Shown here one piece after another: positions 46,601 to 57,789 of a DNA stretch of 64,000 nucleotides. The notes under the pieces were generated by a model. The model was given only the letters and a program-made list of their open reading frames with translations. It was not told the DNA's origin and did not search any database. Position numbers and translations under genes: made by a program. The DNA is taken from contig CAJFCV020000004.1 in the NCBI GenBank assembly GCA_904066235.2, positions 9,238,001-9,302,000 of the forward strand, written 5' to 3'. This stretch comes from Bursaphelenchus xylophilus (taxonomy: Eukaryota > Nematoda > Chromadorea > Rhabditida > Aphelenchoididae). Every line of letters starts with the position of its first letter. Position 1 is the stretch's first letter.

Positions 46601-49600
46601 GGAAACGTTTTTGTCCCAATAGGAAAAATTTCTGAAGATTTTCACACCAAAAATTTGCATAGAAAGATGTAAATTTTCTCCAAGTTTTAAGAGCCAAAAT
46701 CTTTATTTCTGCTAACCGCAAGCTACAGGAATCTCATATATGTCTCAGAAAGAAACTGTCTAAATATGTGGCAATTTTCATTACAGCACATTCTCTCTGA
46801 ACGCAATATGATGAATCTGCATTTGCAGTGAAAAGACAGCTTCAGAACGCTTTATTCTGATGTCACCGCTTTGTAGCTTGGTCGCTGATTCTCTGTTAAT
46901 TCTTCTCGTTCTACACCGCAAACACTCCAACAACTAACAACACACTTTTTACACCGTCAGAACCCCAAAATTTCAGCTCAAACCTCAATTATCTCTCATA
47001 CAAATCTCCTTGTTAGCAACCAAAAAAGACTCGGAAGTGAAGAAACACTAAAATTATCCCCTATTATTTCCAAAACGGGCACTACTCTTTGAGACTTTAA
47101 TCCCAAAAAAGCGGTAAACAAGAGCTCCACGCCTGAAATTAGCCCAAATTGATGCTCTTTCCGGGAATGCACTCTGGGGAACGGCGAGAAAACAGTATTT
47201 ACCTTGGGGCTAAAATTAGCTCCAAATTGAATTTCGCGTGAAAACAGACAGACAATTTGTTTATCAAGCCCGTTTGCAACTGCAAAAACATAAACTATGG
47301 TCACGGGGCTTTCGGCATAAAAATAACAAATGGAAGAAAAAATATTTGTTTTCGAAGGATAAACAAGCTATGTTCGCAGCCGCCTGTGATTGGCCAATCT
47401 GGCATTGAATCCTGAGGTAATGGTGGTGATGAAAAATGTGATTTTTTAAATGAAAAGTGAAGTTTTAAAAATCATAAAAAAACTCATAGACTTACAGCAC
47501 AAATATTCACGCAAAACATTACAAAATTTTTTATGTTTTTTAAGCTGATGCTTTGCAGAAAACTCTTTAATTTTTAGACCAAAGCTGCCAAAGAAAAAAT
47601 TTTGAGAGTACGCCAATCGTCGGCCGGACTGACCAGTTTAAAACTTGCTAATATCATTGATAAATGCTGTATTCCGAAGATATAAACAAAAATATCTCAA
47701 AAAACCCAGTCATGTCTTGGCATTGCGTTTTGTTTTTATTGGCGCACCCAATTTTCGCTTCAAGACTCAGTAATTATACCGGGCCGGAGGTGGTGCTCCT
47801 TGCCCGGTAGCCATGTCTATTTGCACTAGTATATACATATAACTACTCTAACGTGGTAGTATATACATCATAAATAAAGGGTTTTTCATGAAGCCTAATA
47901 AGTAGCGGAGAAAACAGAAAATCTGTTGCCTCCGTTCTTTTGGGTCACTCTGTCAATTTTTTGATGACTTTCAACCAAAAAAAGTTATTTTTATGAAGGA
48001 ACAGAAAGATGAACCCAAATTTTTGTCAAGTTTCTTCATAATCTTGCATTGCAATTTGAGCACTTCCCCTCGATCATTTTGCAAGTATCTTCAATAACAA
48101 AATTGGTCGTTTTTTTTTGCGTCATGCAAAGCCTATCCTTTTAGCTTTTATAAAAATTAATATTTCATAAATTCCCAAAAAAACACTCTCAAACTAACTT
48201 TCTGCCTCCGAAATGGACGACATCTCTTCACATTACGCACTTTCGTACTCGTCTGTTTATTAAGACTTTTCCACTCGAACGTTACTCATTAGCCAGGCAT
48301 AGAACGTTTCAATTAATCCGACTATAGCGGTGGTTTGTACGAAAATCTGCTTTAAAATTACAAAGTTTCCGCAAATAGCCGCCCGCGGGGAATTTGTAAA
48401 GTAATTTGCGAAATGCCCGTTTTTAGTGCACGGATTATTATAAACAGATTTCGATGAGGGGAGAATAAAAACGCTTTGCAGCAATTTGTGATATTGAATG
48501 GGAAGATACGAGAATGGGTTCGCAAGGATTAGGGCGATGACACTTTAGGGCTTTGTGGTACTTTTACAGGCCTTAAAAGTACTGCTTTAAAACACTTGCA
48601 GTTAGCAAGATCAAGCGAAAAAATTGTATTTTTACAATTCCTTCAAAATTTGTTTTTTGAAAACGTATCTTCAAAGAATCTACAGTAACTTTACGCCCGT
48701 GTTTTTCATCAATTTTGCAAATTGAAAATCGCCGCTTTTTTGATTTTATCACGAAAATCTGTTGTAGTCATGGAATGAAAAAAATGTTTTTTCGAGAATT
48801 GTTTATCCAAAAAAAGGGCAAATAACAAAAACGCCACTTTAAGAGTACCGTAGTCGCGAGCAACGTACAAGAATACAAGGTCAGAGTACGTGTTTTCAAT
48901 TCAAAAACAACAAATCAGAGTGGATTCGTGAGGAAAGTGAAAACATACAAAGAGGAAATACATAATACGATATGATGCAATGATGTATTAGGTTGATTCA
49001 AAAGTTTTTCCACATTTTTTTGAGACACTTCAAAATAAAATTCCTGAAGCCTGATTGAATGTACGTTAAAACTGAAAGCATAGATGTATGGGGCAGAACA
49101 TTGCAAAATTTTTGATTCGTAGCATTTTATTTTCTACAAGCTTCCTTTCAGAATACTTCAAAAATACTAAAAATTTCTCCGTTTGTGTCATGGTGAATAT
49201 CCCGGGCCCTAGCAATTTTCCAGCCCACTAAAAAGTCTCGGGTTTTGGGTTATTCGTACTGGAGATGGCTGTAGTTTCCTCTGAATTTATTGCTCTACTT
49301 ATATCTACACTGACGTTTTTTGTAGCATCCCATAAAGTTGGCCGAAGAGCCGAGCTACCGATCAAAAGCAGATTTTTAAAAATTTTTTGAAAGGAGTTAG
49401 ACTTTTTTGACTCGGCTGCCATTCAGGTTGTACAAAGACAGTATGCTGATGATACATTCAAAAAGTCACCAACTGAAATTGCCTTATAAGGTAGAAAAGT
49501 AGCATAAACTGCACTTTTAGGCGAATTTTTGAAATTTTTTTACTGGTATGGCAAGAGGACCTTCAGCTTAGCGCGTCTAGCAACTGATAGTGTATGTCAA

Positions 49601-52600
49601 GTAGGATCAATTATTTATTAAATAACTAGGATACCGGGCGAGAGTAATGAACAGAAAACGTTTTTGTAAAAATCCCCTAAATTTCGTAAAATATTGGTAG
49701 ATTAGAAAGATTCGATTTTTCTGCCGCATAGCTAAAGCTAGCGCGAATGTTTAGCATTGGCGTCGTAGTGCTACTCATACACTACAATAACAGAAAGCGT
49801 TATCTCTAAGTGCTTCTAATAGCTGCGCCTACAGGGTCTACTTTTGCCAGACCCTAATTTTTGATTTTTCGCACTAAAAATTTTTCGACTAGCCCTATAG
49901 CAAATTGTCCTCGATGCCATAGAGATTACATACAGGCATACCATATTCTAGAATATTAAGAAGATACAGCCACTCTAGACGTAACGCCGGCGGTTTACTT
50001 TTTCTTCCTTCGAGTAGTTAAGGTTTAACACGGCGCTACTACTACAAATTGCTAAGTTGTAAAAAGTTATTAATCTACTATAATCTACAAACAGCCCCCT
50101 TTCTAACAAGATATATATCAGGCCCACTGGCTTTGGTCTAAATTTTTTAAAATTTTTTAAAGACATGTGGAAAAACTTTTGAATCAACCTAATATTATAG
50201 TATCACTAGTCTGTCCATGAAGTGCATAGACTTTTCGTCGCAAAGCCTTTCGCATTGTGCATTTCACTTTTTCACAGTGAAATTAAAAAATGACGTCAGA
50301 TTTTTGCAACTGCGCCGTGCTGACAAACGGCTGCATAATGAAAAAAGAAGCAAAATGCACTGTGTGCCGTGAAAAAAGTCTACGGACTTTATGTAAATTT
50401 AACAGATAATTGCACGGAAATGGCTAAAAAATGGACAGCACGTCAATAGAGGGTATTTCCTGAACCGTTTAGACGTTTCGTCCACACACTATCGATTACT
50501 AAAAGATTTTAGACAGTAAAATTTTTTCGGGTGAATTTTTGGAAAGCAAAATTTGTCAGATTTTGGGATCACAAAGCAACGTTTTGTCCCAGATAGCCAA
50601 AAAAACACAGTCAAAAAAAATTTCAAAATTCCATTAGTGATAAAAGGCGCCTCGATTAAACCTTGGTCAGAAAATAGCTTTTAAGCTATTTTCTGACCAA
50701 GGTGCTTAAAAGCTACGCTGGGTTGACGGGGTAGTGTTAAAACTCCGAATCCGCACTTCGGTTACTTCTCGATGGCTTTTTTCTTAGGTTGAATATCTCG
50801 ACTGCCTCTGCAAACCGTAACATCTATGCCCAATCCTTGCGCAAAATTAAAACAGAATCTAAGCATCGCATTTGTGCCGCTTCTTTTCTTAATTTTCCTC
50901 GGAAACAGTGTTCCCGGAAGACTCTGCTAACTCAGCACAACACTGAAAAGATAAAAACACACAATCAACATCTCCATAACTTCAACTTTTTTAAATCCTC
51001 ATCTTTCAGTTCCTCTCAATCGGTCGCAACGAGACTAACGAATGGCTCGAAACGTTGATGCAACTGAGTGGAGCGTCAGACGCTCTCGAGAAGTCGGTTA
51101 AAGAGTTAGAACCAAAAATGCAGTCATTGGAAAGAGACGTCTACCCCAAAATTGTCGAGTTGCAACGGTGGGAAAGTCAATGGCGAAAAGTGGAGGATGA
51201 AATGGACGATCAGCAAAAAATGCATTTGACCAACGAAGGATACACATTTTTAAATCATAATCAAATGAAACGAATATATTCTAGCCCATGTAAGTGTAGA
51301 ATCTGTGAGAAACGTGAATAGATACAGTTACGGACCTGATCCAGTGGCAAAAAAGGTGCCATTTTGCATCCGGGAAGTGTCCAGAAATGTAGCAAAATGC
51401 CTCCTTCTCCAACTAAAAAATCTCCGTTTTGAAGGGCTTCCTAACAAGGAAAGTACTTCTATGGGGTGTGGAATTACCGGTCGAGATATATATCAAAAAA
51501 TTCGCAATAAATTTCTGATTCAGAATATATATAAATTAGCTGCCTAATTTTGGTCTAATGACATGTTTTTGTCGTCAGAAGTTTTCTCGCGACACCATGC
51601 AAGTGTCTTTTTGAACGTGTTTTTACCAAAAAAAAATTTTTGTTTTGTGCTAAACTAAATTCTGAGGCCTTGACAAGCCCTAAAATATCAAATTAGATTA
51701 CAACTACACTTTAAAAGTAGTTCCTGGGATCTAGTGTGGCAAAAGGAATCGAAACCGTTTCCCTAGGATTTCCAAGCCAGCGCTCTAACCACTCGGCCAC
51801 ACCGCTCTCTTCCGAAGGAAGAGACCGAGCGCGCTTTTGTTGCCGCAGATTTTTTTTCCTCGAGAAAAACATTTATTGAAAAAACTCGCTGATAGACCAA
51901 AATTAGGCAGCTAATTTATAGATATTCTGAATCAGAAAATTTTTGCGAATTTTTTGATATATATCTCGACCGGTAATTCCACACCCCATAGAAGTACTTT
52001 CCTTGTAACAAAAATAACGCGCGCTTTTTAAATCGGGATTTTTAACTTAGAGAGGGAGGTACTATTCCACATTTTTTTTGATGCTTCCCGGATGCAAAAT
52101 GGTAAATTTTTTGCCACTGGATCAGGTCCGCCATTGTATATACCAGAAAAAATATTATAAACCAGAAAAAATAAGCTTTTGTATTTAAGATACTACCTCA
52201 TGCTGCAAGTTCAAAAACTCTAGTCGAATCTCCATTTCAGTAGCCCCTAAACTCGACGAATCCACCTTTATGAACGCCCATTTAACCGCCGCGCAGAAGG
52301 AGTACCGGCTTGAGCAGGATATCCGCGCTCTCGCCAAGTACTCACAGCCCAAAGCGCCGAGGAGAAAGAAGCGAGAACGAATTGACACTACCAAACTCGA
52401 GGCTGAGGAATTTACGATCGGCGAAGGGCATCATGACTTGATCATATTCCATGAAAACAACACTGTTGGGAACGTCGCTGTGACAAGTTGGCCTTTGATT
52501 TTGGAGCAGAATTGTAGTGAGAAAAGTGAGTTTCAGAGGGAATTTTGGATTTTTCGGGCGGGTTTGAATTGGCTATAACTTTCGTAGTTTTGGGCAAAGT

Positions 52601-55149
52601 GCTAAAATTTCTTTTTTCTCTGAATTCTCAGAGTCTCTTGCTTTTTTGATACCAAATATGTCACAAGAACTTAACAAATTTTGTCATCATCATACAGAAA
52701 ATCAAAAAATTTTGAAAAAAGTGCTTATTATTTTTTTTTTTGCAACGAGGCTAATGGTAAGCTACTTGACAATGAATAAAAAAGAAACTTATTCCGCAAA
52801 ATCAGCAATTCAATTTCTGCAAAAACACCTTTTTTGCTTTCAAATATTTACGTCCACAATCACCTGGTCGTCTATTTTTATCCCCCAAATACAATTTTGT
52901 CCTAAACAGCCGTTCCAATTTTCCTTTCGAACGAACTCTAAACTTGTCAACTAATCACGGATTAGTCGGCGTAGATGTGTGATGTTTCTAGAAGAAGGCC
53001 GTGAAAAACAAAGGCTTAAAACGGCTTAAGCGTGAAGATACTAAAGTTGCTTTGAATCAATATCCTAAATTAGTGTATCTTCGGATTTAGTCGGGCTTTT
53101 GAGCTCGTCTAAAGCCGGCAATGATGATATCCAGGAACTAAAAAACTAGGAATTTTGATGACAAACATAATACGATAATTGTGAGGAAGGATAAAGGGAT
53201 ATTTTGGGAGGGTTGTAACGAATGGCGCTTAGGAGAAAATAAAGTGGTTTGAGGATGGTGGTACCATGAGTTTAAGAGGGATTACACGTCAATTTAGAGC
53301 ATTTCCTGACAGGTTTAGAAGTTTTGTTCATACACTATCGATTGACGAAGAGGTTTTATGTAGATATAAAATTCTGTCGGAAAAGAATTTAAGGGACTAA
53401 ATTGGCCTCAAAACTTCAAGGAAACTATAAAACATCTTTTTTGGCAAAAGAGCGTGGATTTGTCCGGGGGTAGCCTAGAGAAAAGCAGCCAAGGGTTAGT
53501 CACCAAAATTTAATATCTAACGCAACGCCGGATCGATTAAATCTTGGTCAGGAAATAGCCTCAACTGCACTGGATTGACGTCAATTTCAACTTCAATAAA
53601 ACGGTAAACGCCCTGGGCGGCGAACCGCAAGGAACCTAAAAATTTATTTTTTATACAAACGGTTTGTTGTGCAAAGCTTTACTTTGAGCAAAAATTTCTC
53701 TTGAGAAGCTGTTCATTAAAGAATGATGTTGTTTTTGTCCGCGAAGCCACATACGTGCCGTTTACATTTCAATAGAGATGACCCGGTTCCGGTGTTAGAT
53801 TCGGAAAGTACACAGCAAAGAACGTCTTTACTTCCCGAAAATGTTGTTCCAGACAGGCTGACCTTTTGTCCAGCGGGAGCCAGTAATACGTTTCCCCTTT
53901 CAAAACAAATAATATTTTCTAGCGAAAAAAACATGACGTAAGCGGGAATTTCATACTGTAATTTTCAGACTGCACAGGTTTTCAATTTTCAACAGCGGCG
54001 CTTTTCAATTCCACAACTCCGCCGAAACAATATATTCAAAGAGCGACGCCAATTAGGCCGGTAAATACCGGAGATCACGTCAAACTTCATGATGAACATC
54101 AGTCGCATGGCTCAAAGTCATCAACTTCTGAAGAAAGTTTAAAGGAACATTCAAAGTCAGAGTCACATCATGAGAAAGAAAGTAAAGAATCGGAGGAAGA
54201 AGAGGATGAGGAGTTGCCAAAATTTGAGACTCTAAAACCTTTTGCGTTTGGCGCAAAAGTCAATAAAGGTGTTGTATTGGAGGGCCTGACGTTATCACCT
54301 TTTGCATTTTGGTCGGAAATCCTGCAACCAGAAGCTCTGAATGTAAGTCTCATCTGAAGCAAATAGGGCCTTCATTCCCCTACATTTTTGTCACAAATGA
54401 TCGGTACATCTAAAATCGTATTTTACCTTATCCACTTCAGTTTCAAGTGCTCTCACCTCGAGCCTTCATACCGTCAATTCTATCGCCAAGCGCGCTGATG
54501 GCAAGAGTACTGTCGCCAGCCGCATTCAGAGCCGAGATCCTTTCACCTCGAGCCCTTCATGCGTGGGTGTTGACTCCGGAAGCTCTTATCGCCGAGGTTC
54601 TTTCGCCAAAAGCGCTGGAAGTCCGAGTCCTCTCTCCTGAAGCGTTGATTATTCAAATTTTGAGTCCAAGTAAGCTAATGGCTGGAATGGCTTTATATAT
54701 TTGACAAAATGTACTTTTAACTGATTCGTCTTGATTTCAGATGCTCTCGCGCCAAAGATATTATCACCGGAGGCGTTGGGAGTTATCGTACTCAGCCCAT
54801 CCGTGCTTTCGCCGCATATTTTGAGCAGCGAGAAACTCATGGTCGAGGTACGAACTAAAGTCGATTGATTCATTAGTAATGCTTAATTTTATAGGTTTTA
54901 TCACCAAGTATTCTTTCTGGATCTGAAGAAAGTAAAGAGAGCAAGGAAGGAGAGGAGGAAAAGGGCTCAAATGAAAAGGAAAAACATATAAACGATGACA
55001 ACATTGAAGCCACCAAACCATACGTTCAACCTCCTCCACATGCGTATCCATTAAAGCCCCAGTTTTATCAAGGAAATCAGCCGCAGGATAGCAATTCACA
55101 TTATACTCAACCGTCTGGTCAAGCTCAACAGGGAACCTTAATTTTTTGA
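43650..55149 (+). CDS. MLT-10-like moulting protein (DUF644 type)
   Basis: Eleven coding exons in consistent phase: 43650-43781, 43860-44127, 44200-44555, 44909-45049, 45817-45915, 51010-51289, 52241-52525, 53969-54342, 54441-54669, 54741-54847, 54895-55149; 841 residues. An extra in-frame exon 53778-53882 is possible. I chose the ATG giving a signal peptide (MNVCVVVLVVLLVSRVRC), although an in-frame ATG exists at 43461. Hallmarks: SVLSPRLLPLF and HLLSPNLFSF in exon 4; a WLETLMQLSGASDALEK region; and about ten repeats of the type LSPxAL/F in exons 8-11 (VLSPRAFIPSILSPSALMAR), as in nematode MLT-10 proteins needed for cuticle shedding. An acidic Ser/Glu/His tract precedes the repeats and a Gln/Pro-rich tail follows. 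Intron 5 (5.1 kb) and introns 4, 6 and 7 carry transposons. Confidence 0.88.
45156..45390. mobile_element. Tc1-like MITE, family A
   Basis: Left CAGCGACGGACCTGATTAAG after TA; right GCCACTGGATCAGGTTCAAC, end eroded. Lies in intron 4 of the MLT-10-like gene. Confidence 0.8.
47777..47809 (+). other. Short GC-rich hairpin in MLT-10 intron 5
   Basis: TACCGGGC pairs perfectly with GCCCGGTA across CGGAGGTGGTGCTCCTT, which itself can form GGAG/CTCC. It stands out in AT-rich intron sequence. RNA gene, terminator-like fold or chance cannot be distinguished. Confidence 0.4.
48988..50192. mobile_element. Mariner-like element, probably dead or non-autonomous
   Basis: Inverted ends TTAGGTTGATTCAAAAGTTT and complement (AAACTTTTGAATCAACCTAA), flanked by TA on both sides (48986-48987 and 50193-50194). 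The length of 1,205 bp is near that of full mariner elements, but no long ORF or D,D-type transposase remains in any frame. Located in intron 5 of the MLT-10-like gene. Confidence 0.8.
50202..50400. mobile_element. MITE related to family C
   Basis: Left CACTAGTCTGTCCATGAAGT and right AAAAAGTCTACGGACTTTAT are loosely inverted, with GCATTGTGCATTTCAC and GAAGCAAAATGCACTGTGTG inside. It directly abuts the mariner-like element. Confidence 0.5.
50440..50710 (+). repeat. Dispersed repeat F, copy 1, with perfect hairpin
   Basis: Similar to 53280-53580 (CACACTATCGATT, TTTCCTGA, CTCGATTAAACCTTGGTCAG). At 50661-50702 a 20-bp perfect inverted repeat (CCTTGGTCAGAAAATAGCTT and complement) with a 2-base centre occurs; the second copy lacks this hairpin. 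Confidence 0.6.
51445..52005. mobile_element. Tc5-like element nested inside the MITE
   Basis: Ends CAAGGAAAGTACTTCTATGG and its exact complement, flanked by TAA on each side (51442-51444 and 52006-52008), again TNA. Arms of about 100-150 bp include TATATATC and GCGAATTTTTTGATATATA. The interior contains a tRNA-like sequence. The arm sequence (AATTCGC, TTCTGATTCAGAATAT, CTAATTTTGGT, CGACACCATG) is similar to 7060-7200 and 7440-7580 in the large foldback. Confidence 0.85.
51734..51802 (-). pseudogene. tRNA-Ser-like sequence (anticodon GGA), degenerate
   Basis: On the minus strand it contains TGGCCGAGTGGTTA, a perfect A box; a CTTGGAAA anticodon-loop-like segment with GGA; and GGTTTCGATTCC, a B box with one extra base. 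GTGTGGC can pair with GCCACAC at the outer ends. The anticodon stem has mismatches and the long variable arm of a true tRNA-Ser is missing, so it is more likely a tRNA-derived relic than a working gene. Confidence 0.6.
53280..53580 (+). repeat. Dispersed repeat F, copy 2
   Basis: Similar to 50440-50710 with point changes and indels. Both copies lie in introns of the same gene. Confidence 0.55.
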
Positions 55150-55462
55150 AATAAGAATAGAGTTATATTGCCTGTAAATATAGAATATCTTGAGTAAAGT
55201 GATAATATTACCGGAGCTTGATAAAGCCGATGGGTTATGAGACATTTCAAGACCGCTACAAAACTCAGACCCCCAGTTAATCCAATTGACCGCTCCGGTC
55301 GTGCAGATTTGGTTCATATCAAGAACACACATGGCAATTACAAGCGATAAGCGCCGTTCGTCGAAGCGAATCAAGCGCAGACTATCATAAACATTTTAAC
55401 AATGCTTTCGAGCGCCGGGATTATCCGGTCTCAAACGAGTTCGCGGTATAGTTACGGCGATC
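55150..55462. other. MLT-10 3' flank and promoter of small secreted gene
   Basis: TGATAA near 55200 and GCGATAAG near 55346 are GATA-type sites, often intestinal enhancers in nematodes. Their use here is inference. Confidence 0.4.
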
Positions 55463-55470
55463 TATATAAA
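55463..55470 (+). promoter_or_regulatory. TATA box of four-Cys secreted protein
   Basis: TATATAAA, 58 nt upstream of the ATG at 55521. Confidence 0.6.
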
Positions 55471-55520
55471 GCGATTTGCAAAGGCCCGATTACAGATTTA
55501 CAACGTCCCCGGGCTCAACA

Positions 55521-56273
55521 ATGAAACTGATCGCTGCTTTGGCTTGTTTGGCCGTCGTCGCCTACGGCAATGAATGCGGAGACAAACTGGCCGAGAAGTT
55601 GATTGCCATCAATGGGGATTTTTTGAGCGCAGCGACTCTGAAAGACGTAGGTTGAGAAAAAGTCATCAAAATTTTGCCTGTTTGTATCTTTATTTCCAGT
55701 TGATGCAACAAACATTTGACCAGTACTACAATCAAAATAAGACCTTGAAAGAGATTGCCGATTACTACTACAAAAACTACAACAACCTGGACAGCTTGAG
55801 CTCGGACCAAATTGATCAGGTAGGGGTTATTAAAACAACCAAATTGATGTTCGCCCTATTCATCCGTTCCATTATTAACACCTTTGCAGATCACCAATGT
55901 CATCAACAATATCACCCAATGCGTTGGAGGCCCCGACGCGTTTACCAAGCTTCACAATCAAGTTCAAGAGACCGCTTTGGATTTTGTCAAAGCTGATCAA
56001 GCCCAGGTAAAATTTGACATTCATCGTCTATCTTTAGTCAATTCATTTATATCATGTTAGAGTTTGTAGGTTGACAGCCTGATCAAGCAGCAACGCGCAT
56101 CCAACGCTCCGGTAGAAGATGTGGAAACCGCCGTTTGCCAGAAGACCTTTGAGTTGGTTACTTTGCAAAAGAAGATTGAACTTGAGAACAAACTGTGGCC
56201 TTTGGTACCCGAAAATTGCTTGGCTACGACTAAGGCAGCCGTCTCCACGGTATTTAAGGTGCATGCTGCATAA
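55521..56273 (+). CDS. Small secreted helical protein with four cysteines
   Basis: Four exons, 55521-55646, 55700-55819, 55890-56006 and 56070-56273, all phase 0, encode 188 residues. Introns are 53, 70 and 63 nt. Residues 1-16 are a signal peptide (MKLIAALACLAVVAYG). The mature chain has four cysteines (NECGD, TQCVGG, AVCQKT, ENCLAT) spread evenly and long charged/helical stretches (IADYYYKNYNNLDSL, LQKKIELENKLW). One N-glycosylation sequon, NIT, is visible. I do not recognise the family. The secreted alpha-helical type with paired Cys and the upstream GATA sites fit an intestinal or body-fluid protein, which is inference. AATAAA near 56298. Confidence 0.85.
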
Positions 56274-56416
56274 ATGCTATACCTTGGATGATACAAATAA
56301 AGGTTTATAGTACAAAATTGTATTAAAATGGGAGTGAGTTGATGTTGCAAGATGAAACACAGCTGTCAAGGATGAAAATGGAGATTACTATTGTAATGAA
56401 TCGAAAATCAACATCT

Positions 56417-57246
56417 AACAGACTGTCGAAAAAATAATTAGCTCACATTTGCTTTGCTGGTCACGTCGCTGAAGTGAAAAGCGGCGGGCGCACACTTGCG
56501 GGCAACCACTTTGCGGGCAACCAGTTTGCGGGCAAATTTTTTGCGGGCAGCCACTTTGCGGGCAGCCGACATTTGCGGCCAGCACCGGCATTTGCGGGCA
56601 GGGTCGACAGTTGCGGGCAGCCTGGAAGATTTGCGGGCAGCCGACATTTGCGGGCAACCGACACCTGATTGTGAGGGTAACAGGGTGGACGTGGAAAAAT
56701 TACTATGATATTTTGGAAATTTGCCGACATTTGCGGGCAGCCGACATTTGCGGGCAACCGGCACTTGAGGATAACAAGGTGGAGGTGGAAAAATTACTTC
56801 GATATTTTGGAAGTTTTCCGACATTTGCGGGCAGGCAATACTTGCGGGAAACCGACATTTGCGGGCAACAGTTCCAAAAGTTCCTACACAGTCTGTGTGA
56901 TTGTTTTTTCCTGTTGCCCGCAAATGTCGGCTGCCCGCAAGTGTCGGTTGCCCGCAAATGTCGGCAAATTTCCAAAATATCGCAGTAATATTTCCACCTC
57001 CACCCCGTTACCCTCAGGTGCTGGTTGCCCGCAAATGTCGGCTGCCCGCAAGTGTCGGTTGCCCGCAAATGTCCGGTTGCCCGCAAAAAATTTGCCCGCA
57101 AACTGGTTGCCCGCAAAGTGGTTGCCCGCAAGTGTCGCGACGCCGTGAAAAGCAATTTGGTTTTACCGCGACATAATTCGTTTTCTCGGCGACGATGCGA
57201 TTTTTTGATGTAACATTGTGTCCATTATCATCCCGGCAGAGAGATA
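56417..57246. mobile_element. MITE carrying an inverted GCGGGCAACC-type array
   Basis: Outer ends CAGACTGTCGAAAAAATAAT and CCATTATCATCCCGGCAGAG resemble the TATCAGTCTGTCGGGAAAAT family (full short copy at 59492). Inside, dozens of degenerate units of TTTGCGGGCAGCCGACA / TTGCGGGCAACC type run in one direction to about 56870 and in the opposite direction from about 56912 to 57140, with a longer repeated spacer (GGAAAAATTAC..GATATTTTGGAA) between blocks. ORFs in all frames are artefacts of the array. Confidence 0.8.
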
Positions 57247-57789
57247 CATTTCCCTTTTATTTTTCACGCTGAACATTGTGGTTGAAGGGCCAGTTTGACT
57301 ACTTTACGATGGTATTAGTATCGAATTTTCTTTACCTATCGTATCTCTGACGCCGAGAAAAAAATATGGGGACATTCTTCTATATGCCTACTAATAAATA
57401 ATTATCTTACTGCTAGAAAATTTTCCCCATTTTGTTTGCGCCGCAAGAAAAAAGAATTTTTTTTGACATTTCGCTTCCTTCACCGCAAAGAACGCGATTT
57501 GAAAGTAACTGTACGAAAGACCCTTTAAAATTGCAAAACAATTTTTTTTACATAATTTATGTTTTAGCGATTGGTCGCTTATCTCAATTTAAGAATGTGA
57601 ACCCAATCTGTTCTTATCGCTGGTCAGTTAATGCACCTTCCGGCTACCTGATAAAGAATGAAAATTTAATTTTATCAAAACAACAACTTTTATAGTTCTA
57701 CAAAACAGAGCCAAATTGCTTCCTAAATTTTTGTACAATTAGTTGAGCTTGAGTTCAAATTAAAGGAAGGCATACTAGCCGAAGATCGC
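57247..57789. other. Intergenic, no gene seen
   Basis: AT-rich with short ORFs only. Confidence 0.35.

Larger units (their letters stand above)
51325..52136. mobile_element. Tc1-like MITE (family A) split by a nested insertion
   Basis: Left end CAGTTACGGACCTGATCCAG after TA; right end CTGGATCAGGTCCGCCATTG before TA. The inner arms match other copies, but the centre is interrupted at 51445 by a separate element. It lies in intron 6 of the MLT-10-like gene. Confidence 0.85.

Noticed and set aside
51734..51802. Functional tRNA-Ser gene
   Set aside because: Anticodon stem mismatched, variable arm missing, B box with an extra base; kept as a tRNA-like relic only.
56415..57176. Cys/Arg/Ala-rich ORFs of up to 160 codons on both strands
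   Set aside because: All frames read the GCGGGCAACC-type array; no splice or start context.
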